NCBI GenBank assembly: GCA_028277285.1
Contig: JANQGO010000273.1
Coordinates: 1-49,279 of the forward strand
Length of the DNA stretch: 49,279 bases
Direction of reading: 5' to 3'
Source of the DNA: Alphaproteobacteria bacterium
GTDB lineage: Bacteria > Pseudomonadota > Alphaproteobacteria > SP197
Numbering within the stretch: the stretch's first letter is position 1; every line of letters starts with the position of its first letter. Of this stretch, positions 41,573 to 49,279 are shown piece after piece. A model generated the notes under the pieces. That model made no database searches, had not been told where the DNA came from, and saw only the letters and a list, made by a program, of their open reading frames with translations. A program made the translations under genes and the position numbers.

Positions 41573-43666
41573 CTATGTCGGCTCCACGACAATGAGCGCA
41601 TCGGCAACCGTCAGTCCGTTGCGGTGCACGAATACCGGGTTGAGATCGAGTTCACGAAGGCCCGGTGCCGCCGCCAATGTCGACACGGCAGCGATCGCGC
41701 GGCACAGCGCGGCTTTATCGGCAGGCGGTTCGCCCCGCGCGCCGTCGAGAATGGCTCTGCCGCGCAACCGTTCAATCATGTCGCGCGCCTTCGCCTCCGT
41801 CACCGGCGCTTCTGCAAACACGGTGTCCTCGAACAATTCGGCAAAGGTCCCGCCAAGACCGACCATCACAAGCGGTCCGAACACCGGGTCGCTCAAGGCA
41901 CCCAGTATCATCTCGACGCCGGGCTCGGCCATCGCCTGAACGACAACGCCGTCGACCGAGACGTGAGGCGCATGGCTGCGCGCGTTATCGATGATCTCTT
42001 CAAAAGCGCTAGCCGCGTCATCAACCGATACGTTGAGACGGATGGCCTTCGCTTCCGTCTTGTGGGGGATGGCAGCCGACTGAACCTTCAAGGCGACAAG
42101 CCGTTGCATATCGACGACTGCCGATGCCGCCTCCTCCGCCGAGCGCACCACTTTCCACGGGCCAGGTTCCAGTCCCAGGCCCTCGAGCAGCGGGTATGCC
42201 GATGCCTCCGTCATGATACCGGGCGTGAGTGATGGTGGTTCGACCGAATGCCGTACGGCAGAACCATCGGGTACGTGCATGGACGCCAGACCTTTCAGCG
42301 TCTTCACGATGGCCCCCGCCTTGGTCGTAACGGGCAAGCCGCAAGTCTGCATGACGTCCAAAAACTCCGGGATTGGCGATGTATAGGACCAGAAGACAAT
42401 CGGCTTGGGGCAGGTGCTTGCGAGACTCTTCAGGGCACCAACTTCTTTTCCCACCGTCGCAACGGTCCGGCCCGAGGCAGCCACGATGACGCCATCGACG
42501 TTCGGATCGTCGGAAAGAGTCTTCGTGAGGCCGGCATAGCCAAGCGCACGGATGCCGCTGGCCGTTGCGTCGATCGGATTGATCGACGAGCCATAGCTCG
42601 GCAACGACTGGTCCAGAGACGATCGTGTCGCCGGCTCCAGTTCCGGGACGTCGAGACCGGCGCCGTCGCAGAGATCGGCCAGAAGGCCGGCACCACCGCC
42701 ACTCGACGAACAGATCCCCATGCGTGGGCCGGCCGGCAAGATGTGCCGCAGTCTGGCCGCCAGGCCGGCGCACTCAACAGCCTCGTCCATCTCACGCGTC
42801 TCGATGATGGCGGCGTCCGCCATCAAGTCGGCGACCACACGATCATCGGCCGCGAGTGCGCCGGTGTGCGATGCGGCCTGCCGTTGTCCGACACGCGAGC
42901 GCCCGACACGAAGCATGACAATCGGAATGCCGGCCTTGCGACATCGATCCGCCGCCGCCAGAAACCGCCGCCCGTCGCCAAATCCCTCGACGAACAGAAG
43001 CAAGGCATCCGTGCGTCCCTCGTCGACGTGGAAGTCCACGTAGTCCGCCATCGTAAGACTGGCCTCGTTGCCGGTCGTGATGACGCGCTGCACCGCAAGC
43101 CCACGGCTCCAAGCCAGATCAAACAGGCCAAAACCCAACGCGCCGGATTGCGCGATGACGTTGACGCGCGGTCCCTCAAGCCGTTCGGAATCGGGCAAGG
43201 GGTCCATGTCACGCAGCACCGGACTGAAGGTGGCGGCGAGACCCGTCCCGGTATCCGCCAAGCCTTCACTGTTCGGACCGGCAAGCGCGAGATCATGGTC
43301 GCGTGCTATCGCTGCCACCTCTTCCTGCAACTGCTGACCCGTTTCGCCTGCTTCCTCGGCAAATCCGGATCCAAAGATGATCGCGGCGCGAATGCCGACA
43401 TCCACGCATTGCCGCAGGACATCTGGCGTGGCCGCCGCCGGCGTTAAGAGGAGGGCGAGATCCGGCACCTCGGGCAGGTCCGCAACATGGCGATAGGTAC
43501 GATGTCCATGAACACGCGACGACGACCGGCTGACAAAGAAAACTTCACCGTTGAAGCGATGGTGAAGGATGGTCTCACAGCAATGACCGCGTACCGATGC
43601 CGGCTGCTCGCTTGCGCCGATAACGACCACCGACCGTGGGTTCAGCAGTTTCCCGAGGTCCGGCAC
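41573..43666 (-). CDS. ATP-grasp acyl-CoA synthetase, ADP-forming type (CoA-binding + ATP-grasp)
   Basis: This 697-residue protein starts at GTG 43666, three nt after the stop of the acyl-CoA dehydrogenase gene. It has an N-terminal CoA-binding domain (SVVVIGASEQPASVRG), a succinyl-CoA ligase-like domain with phospho-His loop SHTGALAADD, and a C-terminal ATP-grasp domain (VALKVQSAAIPHKTEAKAIRLNV, PVFGPLVMVGLGGTFAELFEDTVF). Such enzymes activate or release an acid as its CoA thioester using ATP or ADP. It is the last gene of a leftward acyl-CoA operon. It may activate a betaine-like or short-chain acid, which is inference. Confidence 0.9.
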   Translation of the reverse strand: MPDLGKLLNPRSVVVIGASEQPASVRGHCCETILHHRFNGEVFFVSRSSSRVHGHRTYRHVADLPEVPDLALLLTPAAATPDVLRQCVDVGIRAAIIFGSGFAEEAGETGQQLQEEVAAIARDHDLALAGPNSEGLADTGTGLAATFSPVLRDMDPLPDSERLEGPRVNVIAQSGALGFGLFDLAWSRGLAVQRVITTGNEASLTMADYVDFHVDEGRTDALLLFVEGFGDGRRFLAAADRCRKAGIPIVMLRVGRSRVGQRQAASHTGALAADDRVVADLMADAAIIETREMDEAVECAGLAARLRHILPAGPRMGICSSSGGGAGLLADLCDGAGLDVPELEPATRSSLDQSLPSYGSSINPIDATASGIRALGYAGLTKTLSDDPNVDGVIVAASGRTVATVGKEVGALKSLASTCPKPIVFWSYTSPIPEFLDVMQTCGLPVTTKAGAIVKTLKGLASMHVPDGSAVRHSVEPPSLTPGIMTEASAYPLLEGLGLEPGPWKVVRSAEEAASAVVDMQRLVALKVQSAAIPHKTEAKAIRLNVSVDDAASAFEEIIDNARSHAPHVSVDGVVVQAMAEPGVEMILGALSDPVFGPLVMVGLGGTFAELFEDTVFAEAPVTEAKARDMIERLRGRAILDGARGEPPADKAALCRAIAAVSTLAAAPGLRELDLNPVFVHRNGLTVADALIVVEPT

Positions 43667-43669
43667 GGC

Positions 43670-44824
43670 TCAACGCAGTCCCAAGGCACGGGCGACGATG
43701 CTGTGCAGAATTTCCACGGTGCCGCCCTGTATCGTGACCTTCGGGGTGAGCGCCGTCATATGCTGCAGGACATCGTCGAACCTCTCGCGATCCGGCCCGT
43801 CATTGTCGATCAGACTGGTGATACGCCGCGCCTCCGCCACCATGGCCTGTTCCCATCGCGTCGCGGCAGCCTTGACGACGGACGCTTCGGCTACCGGCTC
43901 ACTGCCCTCGTCCATGCCCCGTGCCACGGCCATCGCCATGTGCCGAAAGACGTGCAACTGCGCGGTCATGCGGCCAAGGCCCTCTGCCGATCGTTGGTCC
44001 GGCGATGAACTGAGGACGTCGATAAGCGCCGGCATAAGCGGATAGGTTTCCAGGAACCTCTCCGGGCCCGAGCGCTCGAAGGCCAACTCGCTGGTTGCCT
44101 GACGCCAGGCCTCGTCCGGGGAACCGAGCACATGGTCGTCCGGCACGAAAACATCGTCGAAGACGACCTCGTTGAAATCGTGCTCGCCTGACGGAAAGAG
44201 AATGGGACGCACGGAGATCCCGGAACGCCCCATGTCGATCAAGAACTGGGTGAGGCCGTGCCGGCGATTGTCGCTGGTCGCCGGCGCGGTCCTGAAGATG
44301 CCGATCATCCAGTCGCACCGGTGCGCAAGCGTGGTCCAGAGTTTGCTGCCGGAAAGCCGCCATCCACCGTCACACGCGACGGCCTTGGCGCGCGCTGCAA
44401 AAAGATCGGAACCGGAATCCGCTTCGCTCATGCCGATGCAGAAGGCGAGCTCGCCCGCGACAATCTTCGGAACCAGTTCGTCGCGTACGTGCGGCTGCGC
44501 GTACTTGATCAACATGGGACCACTCTGCCGGTCGGCGACAAAGTGCGCGCGTATCGGTGCGTTGCCGGCCAGCAGTTCCTCGGTCACGGCATAGCGCTCG
44601 GCGTAGCTGCGCCCATGACCGCCAAGCTCCTTCGGCCATGTCATACCGATCCAGCCTCTGGCGCCGACCTTGGCGCTGAAGGCACGATCGAACCGGGTTT
44701 CCGGGTCCAGATTGAGCGGGTCGAATCCACCGGCCTCCGATTCGTGATCGAGAAAGGCCCTGACTTCCGCGCGCAGGCATGCGATCGCCGCCGACTCGGG
44801 CGCTGGATCGAAGCGAATGCTCAT
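43670..44824 (-). CDS. acyl-CoA dehydrogenase
   Basis: This 384-residue FAD-dependent acyl-CoA dehydrogenase starts at ATG 44824, overlapping the stop of the preceding acyl-CoA dehydrogenase gene (ATGA). Blocks include WPKELGGHGRSYAERYAVTEELL, ELAFCIGMSEADSGSDLFAARAKA and WRLSGSKLWTTLAHRCDWMIG. In the C-terminal region TSELAFERSGPERFL is typical of this family's FadE-type members. It introduces an alpha,beta double bond into an acyl-CoA and passes electrons to an electron-transfer flavoprotein. It pairs with the smaller acyl-CoA dehydrogenase just upstream, as in hetero-oligomeric ones. Substrate unknown. Confidence 0.92.
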   Translation of the reverse strand: MSIRFDPAPESAAIACLRAEVRAFLDHESEAGGFDPLNLDPETRFDRAFSAKVGARGWIGMTWPKELGGHGRSYAERYAVTEELLAGNAPIRAHFVADRQSGPMLIKYAQPHVRDELVPKIVAGELAFCIGMSEADSGSDLFAARAKAVACDGGWRLSGSKLWTTLAHRCDWMIGIFRTAPATSDNRRHGLTQFLIDMGRSGISVRPILFPSGEHDFNEVVFDDVFVPDDHVLGSPDEAWRQATSELAFERSGPERFLETYPLMPALIDVLSSSPDQRSAEGLGRMTAQLHVFRHMAMAVARGMDEGSEPVAEASVVKAAATRWEQAMVAEARRITSLIDNDGPDRERFDDVLQHMTALTPKVTIQGGTVEILHSIVARALGLR

Positions 44825-45888
44825 CCGCCGGCCCTCGTCCTCGGCTGATGCCCGCCTGCAACGTGATGCCAGAAGCCTCTGCCGGTCGATGCAGCCGCCG
44901 CGTTGCCCAGGAAGACAGCCCATTCGGAGCCCGAGCCAAAGTCGTCGCGCCATGCCAGAAGTTGCCTGGTGTAACGCTGGAGTACGTGCTCGGCGGTAAA
45001 TCCGATGGCGCCGAAAACCTGATGAGCAATAGCCGCGCCCTCTGTCGCAGCGTCGTCGGCACGGACCTTTGCCGCGGCGGCCTCCATGTGGGCGGGGCCA
45101 CAATCAAGTGCGTCGAGCGCAACCGCCGACGCGACCTCGGTGGCGCAGGTCTCGCCCGCGAGCCGGGCCAGATGATGCTGGATCGCCTGGAACTTGGCGA
45201 TCGGTCTGCCAAAGGCACGCCTTTCGCCCGCATAGGTCACCGCGGCATCAAGCAACCAGCGCAGCGCGCCGCCCATCTGCGCCGCCCGCATGGCGGCAGC
45301 CGACGCCATGACGTCTCGTTGTGATGCCTCGACATAGCCCATGGCCTGAGGCTCGAGATCCCGTAACCGCACATCCGCGCGCGAAACACCGGCGCCCGAC
45401 CGCACCCGCACGACGTCGCCTTGGACCGCGTCGATTAGGGCGCAGGCGACGCGATCTCCCTGCTCTGTAACGACCAGCATCGGCCCATCGACACAAGGAA
45501 CGTTACGAGCATTGCCCGACAGCTTTCCCGCAGAACTGATGGTCAGACGATCGCTCATGCGGGATGGCGCCAGTCCGATGATGCCGTCCGCCAGTTCGAT
45601 GCCCGCGCGTGCCGCCCAATGATGGGCGGTCATGGTTTCGACAAGCGGCACGGCGAGAGCATGAGAACCAGCCGCAGCCGCGATCGCGCCGACGGTACGC
45701 GATCCCAGTCCGGCGCCGCCCATCGCTTCGCAAGCCCAGGCCCGCGATAGCAGGGCATCTTCGATCGCCGACCACAGCTCCTCGCGCCAACCCTCTCTGC
45801 CGGCAATGATGGACTGGGGATCGGCAAGGTCGGCGAACATGCGGTGGGCCGTTTCGCCGATTTGTGCAGACACGTCCGTCGCGGTCAC
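44821..45888 (-). CDS. acyl-CoA dehydrogenase, second (divergent) subunit
   Basis: This 355-residue protein starts at GTG 45888. Its start codon shares one base with the stop of the enoyl-CoA hydratase-like gene (TAGTG). It has the C-terminal alpha-helical domain of acyl-CoA dehydrogenases (GGALRWLLDAAVTYAGERRAFGRPIAKFQAIQHHLARLAGE, then AIAHQVFGAIGFTAEHVLQRYTRQLLAW). The N-terminal half is poorly conserved. Such divergent subunits usually form a hetero-tetramer with the neighbouring dehydrogenase. It overlaps that next gene by ATGA. Confidence 0.9.
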   Translation of the reverse strand: MTATDVSAQIGETAHRMFADLADPQSIIAGREGWREELWSAIEDALLSRAWACEAMGGAGLGSRTVGAIAAAAGSHALAVPLVETMTAHHWAARAGIELADGIIGLAPSRMSDRLTISSAGKLSGNARNVPCVDGPMLVVTEQGDRVACALIDAVQGDVVRVRSGAGVSRADVRLRDLEPQAMGYVEASQRDVMASAAAMRAAQMGGALRWLLDAAVTYAGERRAFGRPIAKFQAIQHHLARLAGETCATEVASAVALDALDCGPAHMEAAAAKVRADDAATEGAAIAHQVFGAIGFTAEHVLQRYTRQLLAWRDDFGSGSEWAVFLGNAAAASTGRGFWHHVAGGHQPRTRAGG

Positions 45889-46655
45889 TACTGGCCCCGG
45901 AATGTCGGCGTACGTCGTTCGCGCATCGCTGCGACACCTTCTGCGAAGTCGTCTGTCTTGCGCAGCCGGACTTGCTCCTCGAGTTCACGCCTGAGAGCGG
46001 CGTCCACCGCCTCATAGAGGCCCAGTCTGAGTGTCGTTCGGGTCGAAACGACGGCGAGTGGTGCCTGTCCCGCGATCTCGCCGGCCAGATCCAGCGCCGC
46101 GCCGCGCAGTTCATCCTTCGGCACCAACGCGTCGGCAAGACCGATGCGAGCGGCCTCCTCGCCCCCAATCCGGCGGCTGGTCAGAAACAGGAGAGCAGCT
46201 TGCTGGTGACCGATGACACGCGGCAGCGTGGCTGTCAGGCCAAAGCCAGGATGGAAGCCGAGAGCGGTGAAGTTGGCGCTGAACCGCGCCTCGGGACAGG
46301 CAATGCGGAAATCGCTCGCCATGGCGAGGCCCAGACCACCGCCAATCGCCGCACCCTGTATCGCGGCAACGATCGGCTTGGGAAAACGAAACAGGCGGCG
46401 GGCCTGGTCGTAAACCTCAGATGCCATCGACGCGCCGCCACCCGACTTGCCGCCAAGCTCGGCACCCGCGCAGAACGACTTGCCGTGCGAGGCCAAGACA
46501 ACGGCGCGACAACCATCGTCGTTTGCCAAGTGTTCGAGACAGTCAGCAAGATGGGTCAAAAGCGCGACATCGAAGAAGTTATGCGGCGGCCGACGCAACT
46601 CGACGACGTTCACGTAGCCGTGGCGCTCGACCCCGACGTCTTCAAACTCACTCAT
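45888..46655 (-). CDS. enoyl-CoA hydratase/isomerase-family protein lacking both catalytic Glu
   Basis: This 255-residue crotonase-fold protein starts at ATG 46655 behind GAGG. The oxyanion-hole region is CAGAEL (Cys62-Ala65) and the second loop is GAAIGGGLGLAMASDFRIA. In rat enoyl-CoA hydratase the catalytic glutamates are in GGGCELA and QPE. Here they are Gly109 and Phe129, so hydration by the classical mechanism is unlikely. It may act as an isomerase, a hydrolase or a specialised lyase. It heads a tight leftward operon with two acyl-CoA dehydrogenases and an ATP-grasp CoA ligase, downstream of a motif 2 palindrome. Confidence 0.9.
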   Translation of the reverse strand: MSEFEDVGVERHGYVNVVELRRPPHNFFDVALLTHLADCLEHLANDDGCRAVVLASHGKSFCAGAELGGKSGGGASMASEVYDQARRLFRFPKPIVAAIQGAAIGGGLGLAMASDFRIACPEARFSANFTALGFHPGFGLTATLPRVIGHQQAALLFLTSRRIGGEEAARIGLADALVPKDELRGAALDLAGEIAGQAPLAVVSTRTTLRLGLYEAVDAALRRELEEQVRLRKTDDFAEGVAAMRERRTPTFRGQ

Positions 46656-46779
46656 CGCCTCAACCTCAGCACGGTATGCCTGCTTTGCGTAACCCACAGC
46701 CTGTCACAAATCTGGGCCTCTCAGTACAGGCCATCATCGGGTCGCCACTGTCAAGTTAACCTCGAAATTACGATTGAAA

Positions 46780-46803
46780 TAAAATTGTGTATAGATAATT
46801 TTA
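46780..46803. promoter_or_regulatory. perfect palindromic operator-like site (motif 2, site 2)
   Basis: TAAAATT (46780-46786), N10, AATTTTA (46797-46803), identical arms and spacing to 39282-39305. It lies between the leftward acyl-CoA operon and the rightward remnant/cyclodeaminase genes. Upstream TTAACC (46756-46761) and TAAAAT (46780-46785) with an 18-bp spacer could form a rightward promoter covered by the site. Confidence 0.6.
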
Positions 46804-46832
46804 GCAGCTAAATCGAACCCCAGGCGGTTAGC

Positions 46833-47021
46833 ATGGCCTTGTCACCGGCGGATATGCCGTCTCATAGCCGCATCGCCATCATCGGCGGCGGGATCGCCGG
46901 TGTTGACCGCAGCCACTTGGAGTCTGGACGTTTCGAAGTGAATGTTGCGGGAGACCTCGTGCCTGTCCGGGCCCAGTTCGCACCATTCTATGACCCGCAG
47001 CGCACGAGGGTCTTGGCATGA
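46833..47021 (+). pseudogene. 62-codon internal-deletion remnant of a dimethylglycine/sarcosine dehydrogenase-type FAD protein
   Basis: A short frame from ATG 46833 reads as an N-terminal FAD dinucleotide-binding start (SRIAIIGGGIAG, the GxGxxG fingerprint). It is followed within a few residues by a tail, FEVNVAGDLVPVRAQFAPFYDP, that looks like the C-terminal end of FAD/GcvT-type dimethylglycine or sarcosine dehydrogenases. The roughly 750 residues expected between are missing, which points to an in-frame deletion. Its stop TGA overlaps the ATG of the cyclodeaminase-like gene (ATGA), so the intact parent was probably co-transcribed with it. The identity of the tail is a visual match and needs a search. 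It could otherwise be a genuine small coupled ORF. Confidence 0.6.
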
Positions 47022-47995
47022 GTCTTCTCTATCTCTCCAGAAGCGACCTGGAAGACGCCTGCCCGGACTTCGCCGAGGTCATCGCGGCCGTCCGCGACGG
47101 TGTGTTGGCCCACGCCAACGGTCGTGCCGTTGCGGTTCCCACACTCGCCCTTCCAGTCGATGGTGTTGAGGGCGCTCTCTACACGATCAGGGGCGCGGCC
47201 CTTGATCTTGACGTGTCGGCCGTCAAATCAGTCGGTTCGTTCCCGTCCAACCGCGCCCAGGGGCTGCCACCCGATCCCGGTCTGCTGCTGCTGCACGACA
47301 TGAGGACGGGCATCCCGAAGGCAATTCTCGAAGGTTCGTTCATAACAACGGTGCGCACGGCAGCGATGACGGCACTTGGCGCCATGACGGTCGCGCGTCC
47401 GCAGGCCCGGGTCCTCGGCTGCATTGGGGCGCGGGGCATTGCGCCGCTTGCGGCACGTATGCTTGCCGAGTCGATGGCACTCGACGAGGTTCGTTTTCAC
47501 TCCGCATCACCCGAAAGCCGCGAGACCGCAGCGCATGAGCTGGCAGCAACCGGCACAGACGCACGCGCCGTCGACTCATGGGCTGCTTGCGTCGACGGCG
47601 CCGACATCGTGATTGACGGACCAGGCCTCAGTCGTCACCAGCCGCTGTTTCCGTCCAAGCTCATCGCGCCGGGCGCGGCCGTCATTTCCTATGGCGGGTT
47701 CTCGTCCTATGACAGCGAGATCCTGGCGAACGTCGACCGCGTCGTCATGGATCGCTGGGCTGAGGGAGGCTCAGGCCCCCTTGGTCCCTTCATTGCCGCC
47801 GGTGCGTTTACGAAGTCGCATGTCGATGCCTGGTTTGGCGATATCATCGCTGGCAGGGCGCAAGCGCGAACCGATGATGCGCAACGAGTCCTCCTCTGGC
47901 ACCGCGGCCTCGGTGTGTGCGATATCACGCTGGCCGCGCGACTGATGGCGCGGGCCGGTGATCTGGGGCTGGGCACGACGCTGCGTTATCCCTGA
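47018..47995 (+). CDS. ornithine cyclodeaminase / mu-crystallin-family protein
   Basis: This 325-residue protein starts at ATG 47018, overlapping the stop of the preceding remnant (ATGA). Features of the OCD/mu-crystallin/alanine-dehydrogenase family are present. VEGALYTIRGAAL and DVSAVKSVGSFPSN carry the conserved Arg and Lys of the active site. The NAD(P)-binding segment is VLGCIGARGIAPLAARM, and HDMRTGIPKAILEGSFITTVRTAAMTALGA is the family block before it. Members include ornithine cyclodeaminase, ketimine reductases and N-methyl amino acid dehydrogenases. Context with methylated-amine genes suggests reduction of an imine or reductive amination, but this is inference. Confidence 0.88.
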   Translation: MSLLYLSRSDLEDACPDFAEVIAAVRDGVLAHANGRAVAVPTLALPVDGVEGALYTIRGAALDLDVSAVKSVGSFPSNRAQGLPPDPGLLLLHDMRTGIPKAILEGSFITTVRTAAMTALGAMTVARPQARVLGCIGARGIAPLAARMLAESMALDEVRFHSASPESRETAAHELAATGTDARAVDSWAACVDGADIVIDGPGLSRHQPLFPSKLIAPGAAVISYGGFSSYDSEILANVDRVVMDRWAEGGSGPLGPFIAAGAFTKSHVDAWFGDIIAGRAQARTDDAQRVLLWHRGLGVCDITLAARLMARAGDLGLGTTLRYP

Positions 47996-48007
47996 CGTCG
48001 GGCCGGC

Positions 48008-48877
48008 TCAGCCCGCTGGCGCCGCTGACTGCAACTCGGCAGCGATCGCCTCAACCAGCGCGTTGGCAGCGTTTGATGGCGTGCCCTTCGCCACCCGTAC
48101 GACCGTCCGGATCGGCGGAGGCGGCGGCAGCCCCAGGTCGATCACCCGGAACTCGCGACGCATGCTGCGCCGATCCATCAGCGTCACGCCCAGGCCGGCG
48201 GCGACCGCATTGCAGGCGCCATCCACGCTGCGGCACTCCAACACCGTTTGCAGTCTCCTGGCGGACTGACTGTTGTCGATTTGGCGCTCGGCCCAAAGGC
48301 GGCAGAAACAGTCCCGCCCGAAGGCGATATAGGGAATCGGGTCCAGGGTGCTGGGCCGATGGTCGCGCGCCTCGACCCAGACCAGTTCCTCCTCGCCGAC
48401 GATCCGGTCATCAGCGGCCAGGTCCGCTTCGAAGACGTTGAGGACCGCAACGTCGAAGGTGCCCTGCGCCAGCCCATCGAGCAATTCTAGGCTCAGCGCG
48501 GCATGCGTCCTAACGCTGGTAGCAGGATGGGCGCGTGCGAACCGCGCCAGGATATTGACCAGCTTGGCATCGACATTGCCCTCGGTGATGCCCAACCGCA
48601 CCTCGCCCTCGATAGCGCTGTGACGCAACGAGGCGATGGCTTCATCGTGCAGACCGACAATGCGTTCCGCATAGTCCAGAAGCCGTTGCCCCTCGTCGGT
48701 CAACAGCGGCATGCCCGGCTGTCGCCGCAAAAGCTGGCAGTCGATCGCCGACTCAAGCCTGCGGATCTTGTGGCTGACCGCCGACTGTGAAAGCGCCAGT
48801 TGATCGGCTGCGCGGGTGACGCCGCCAGCGTGGGCCACGGATTGGAGCGTTCGCAGCGTTTCGATATCGAGTTTCAT
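48008..48877 (-). CDS. LysR-family transcriptional regulator
   Basis: This 289-residue regulator has an N-terminal HTH (LDIETLRTLQSVAHAGGVTRAADQLALSQSAVSHKIRRLE) and a LysR substrate-binding domain (EGEVRLGITEGNVDAKLVNILARF). It starts at ATG 48877. It converges with the cyclodeaminase-like gene with a 12-bp gap and is divergent from the QueG-like gene at 49108, whose promoter region holds a likely binding site (49003-49039). That neighbour is the most probable target. Confidence 0.92.
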   Translation of the reverse strand: MKLDIETLRTLQSVAHAGGVTRAADQLALSQSAVSHKIRRLESAIDCQLLRRQPGMPLLTDEGQRLLDYAERIVGLHDEAIASLRHSAIEGEVRLGITEGNVDAKLVNILARFARAHPATSVRTHAALSLELLDGLAQGTFDVAVLNVFEADLAADDRIVGEEELVWVEARDHRPSTLDPIPYIAFGRDCFCRLWAERQIDNSQSARRLQTVLECRSVDGACNAVAAGLGVTLMDRRSMRREFRVIDLGLPPPPPIRTVVRVAKGTPSNAANALVEAIAAELQSAAPAG

Positions 48878-49002
48878 GGGGAATCAGCCGGGCTCGCGTT
48901 GTTTCGAAAGATCGGGCTGTCCGACGCGGAAATCCCGACCCGTGTGCTGATCGACCTGGCGCCATGGAGTGCGCGACATCGGTTACCGAACATCGAGTCA
49001 AC

Positions 49003-49039
49003 ATGACATAACTGACATGATTTCATCAAGACATGTCAT
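49003..49039. promoter_or_regulatory. inverted repeat in the LysR / QueG-like divergent region
   Basis: ATGACAT (49003-49009) and ATGTCAT (49033-49039) are perfect inverted arms. TGACATGA (49013-49020) and the palindrome GACATGTC (49030-49037) repeat the same core. The region lies 68-125 bp before the ATG at 49108 and the same distance scale from the LysR start, which fits a LysR binding region. Confidence 0.5.
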
Positions 49040-49107
49040 TTGTGTCGCGTCGCGCGACGCCTTAGTTTGTCTGCATCAGCCCATGTTGGGCGCGAGGAAC
49101 GAGGGCC

Positions 49108-49279
49108 ATGTCCGCCCACGAGATCGAACGGCAGGCTACGGACGCGCTGGAGGACCGCATCAAGGCGCTGGCGCTGGCCAAGGGCGCGTCGAGCTGCGGC
49201 ATCGCGTCGGTCGAACGCATGAAGGACGGACCGCCGTCAGCCGATCCCACCTATGTCATGCCCCAGGCGCGCTCGGTCG
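49108..49279 (+). CDS. QueG/reductive-dehalogenase-like Fe-S protein (3' truncated by window edge)
   Basis: Fifty-seven residues are visible before the window ends. The start is ATG 49108 behind GAGGG. The pattern IKALALAKGASSCGIASVER then ADPTYVMPQARSV is typical of the N-terminal domain of epoxyqueuosine reductase-like and reductive-dehalogenase-like proteins. There a predicted cobalamin-binding domain precedes a 4Fe-4S ferredoxin region. The functional part is off the window. The neighbouring divergent LysR gene probably controls it. Confidence 0.7.
   Translation, partial: MSAHEIERQATDALEDRIKALALAKGASSCGIASVERMKDGPPSADPTYVMPQARSV

Overview
The window looks like chromosomal DNA from a high-GC alphaproteobacterium, probably a Rhodospirillales-like free-living soil or marine organism. 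The lineage is inferred from base composition, gene families and gene style and was not tested. It is dense with protein genes. I saw no tRNA, rRNA, CRISPR array, transposase or phage gene.

Almost everything points to uptake and stepwise N-demethylation of quaternary and methylated amines (betaines, carnitine-like compounds, di- and trimethylamine) and amides. There are six Rieske non-haem iron oxygenase alpha subunits, four flavoproteins of the trimethylamine dehydrogenase (TMADH) / NADH:flavin oxidoreductase family, one MttB-type methyltransferase, a beta-keto acid cleavage enzyme, a TauD-type dioxygenase, two orphan glycine-betaine-type binding proteins, one orphan polyamine-type binding protein and seven regulators.

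Layout: 1-3.5 kb, MttB-like methyltransferase plus TMADH-like flavoprotein (+). 3.5-8.3 kb, CocE-type hydrolase, Tat-exported polyamine-type binding protein and beta-keto acid cleavage enzyme (all -), with two large tandem palindromes at 5566-5698. 8.6-17.4 kb, a dipeptide-type ABC importer whose permease/ATPase genes run left and end in a dimethylformamidase-like gene, while the binding protein and an amidase run right. 17.7-19.7 kb, GcvA-type LysR regulator and an OmpA-domain lipoprotein-like or periplasmic protein. 20.0-25.9 kb, leftward operon of Rieske oxygenase, two paralogous 654-residue flavoproteins and an XRE-cupin regulator. 26.1-28.8 kb, rightward tandem pair of carnitine/betaine-type Rieske oxygenases plus an NTF2-like protein. 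28.9-36 kb, ProX-like binding protein, IclR regulator, class II aldolase, and an operon of histamine/dimethylamine dehydrogenase-like flavoprotein, Rieske oxygenase and TauD dioxygenase. 36-41.4 kb, DsbA-like isomerase, second ProX-like protein, two more Rieske oxygenases and a second XRE-cupin regulator. 41.6-46.7 kb, leftward acyl-CoA operon (enoyl-CoA hydratase-like protein, two acyl-CoA dehydrogenases, ATP-grasp CoA ligase). 46.8-49.3 kb, a remnant of a dimethylglycine/sarcosine dehydrogenase fused by deletion, an ornithine cyclodeaminase-like gene, a LysR regulator and the start of a QueG-like Fe-S protein.

Two shared operator-like sequences tie parts of the island together. TGAAA-N13-ATTTCA(C) occurs four times in three divergent promoters between 25.9 and 31.7 kb, around the IclR gene. 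The exact palindrome TAAAATT-N10-AATTTTA occurs at 39282-39305 and 46780-46803, with a degenerate copy near 41512. I infer two regulons: an IclR-linked demethylase regulon, and a second one joining two Rieske genes to the acyl-CoA operon. No Rieske reductase or ferredoxin, and no permease for the orphan binding proteins, is encoded here, so those functions must come from elsewhere in the genome.
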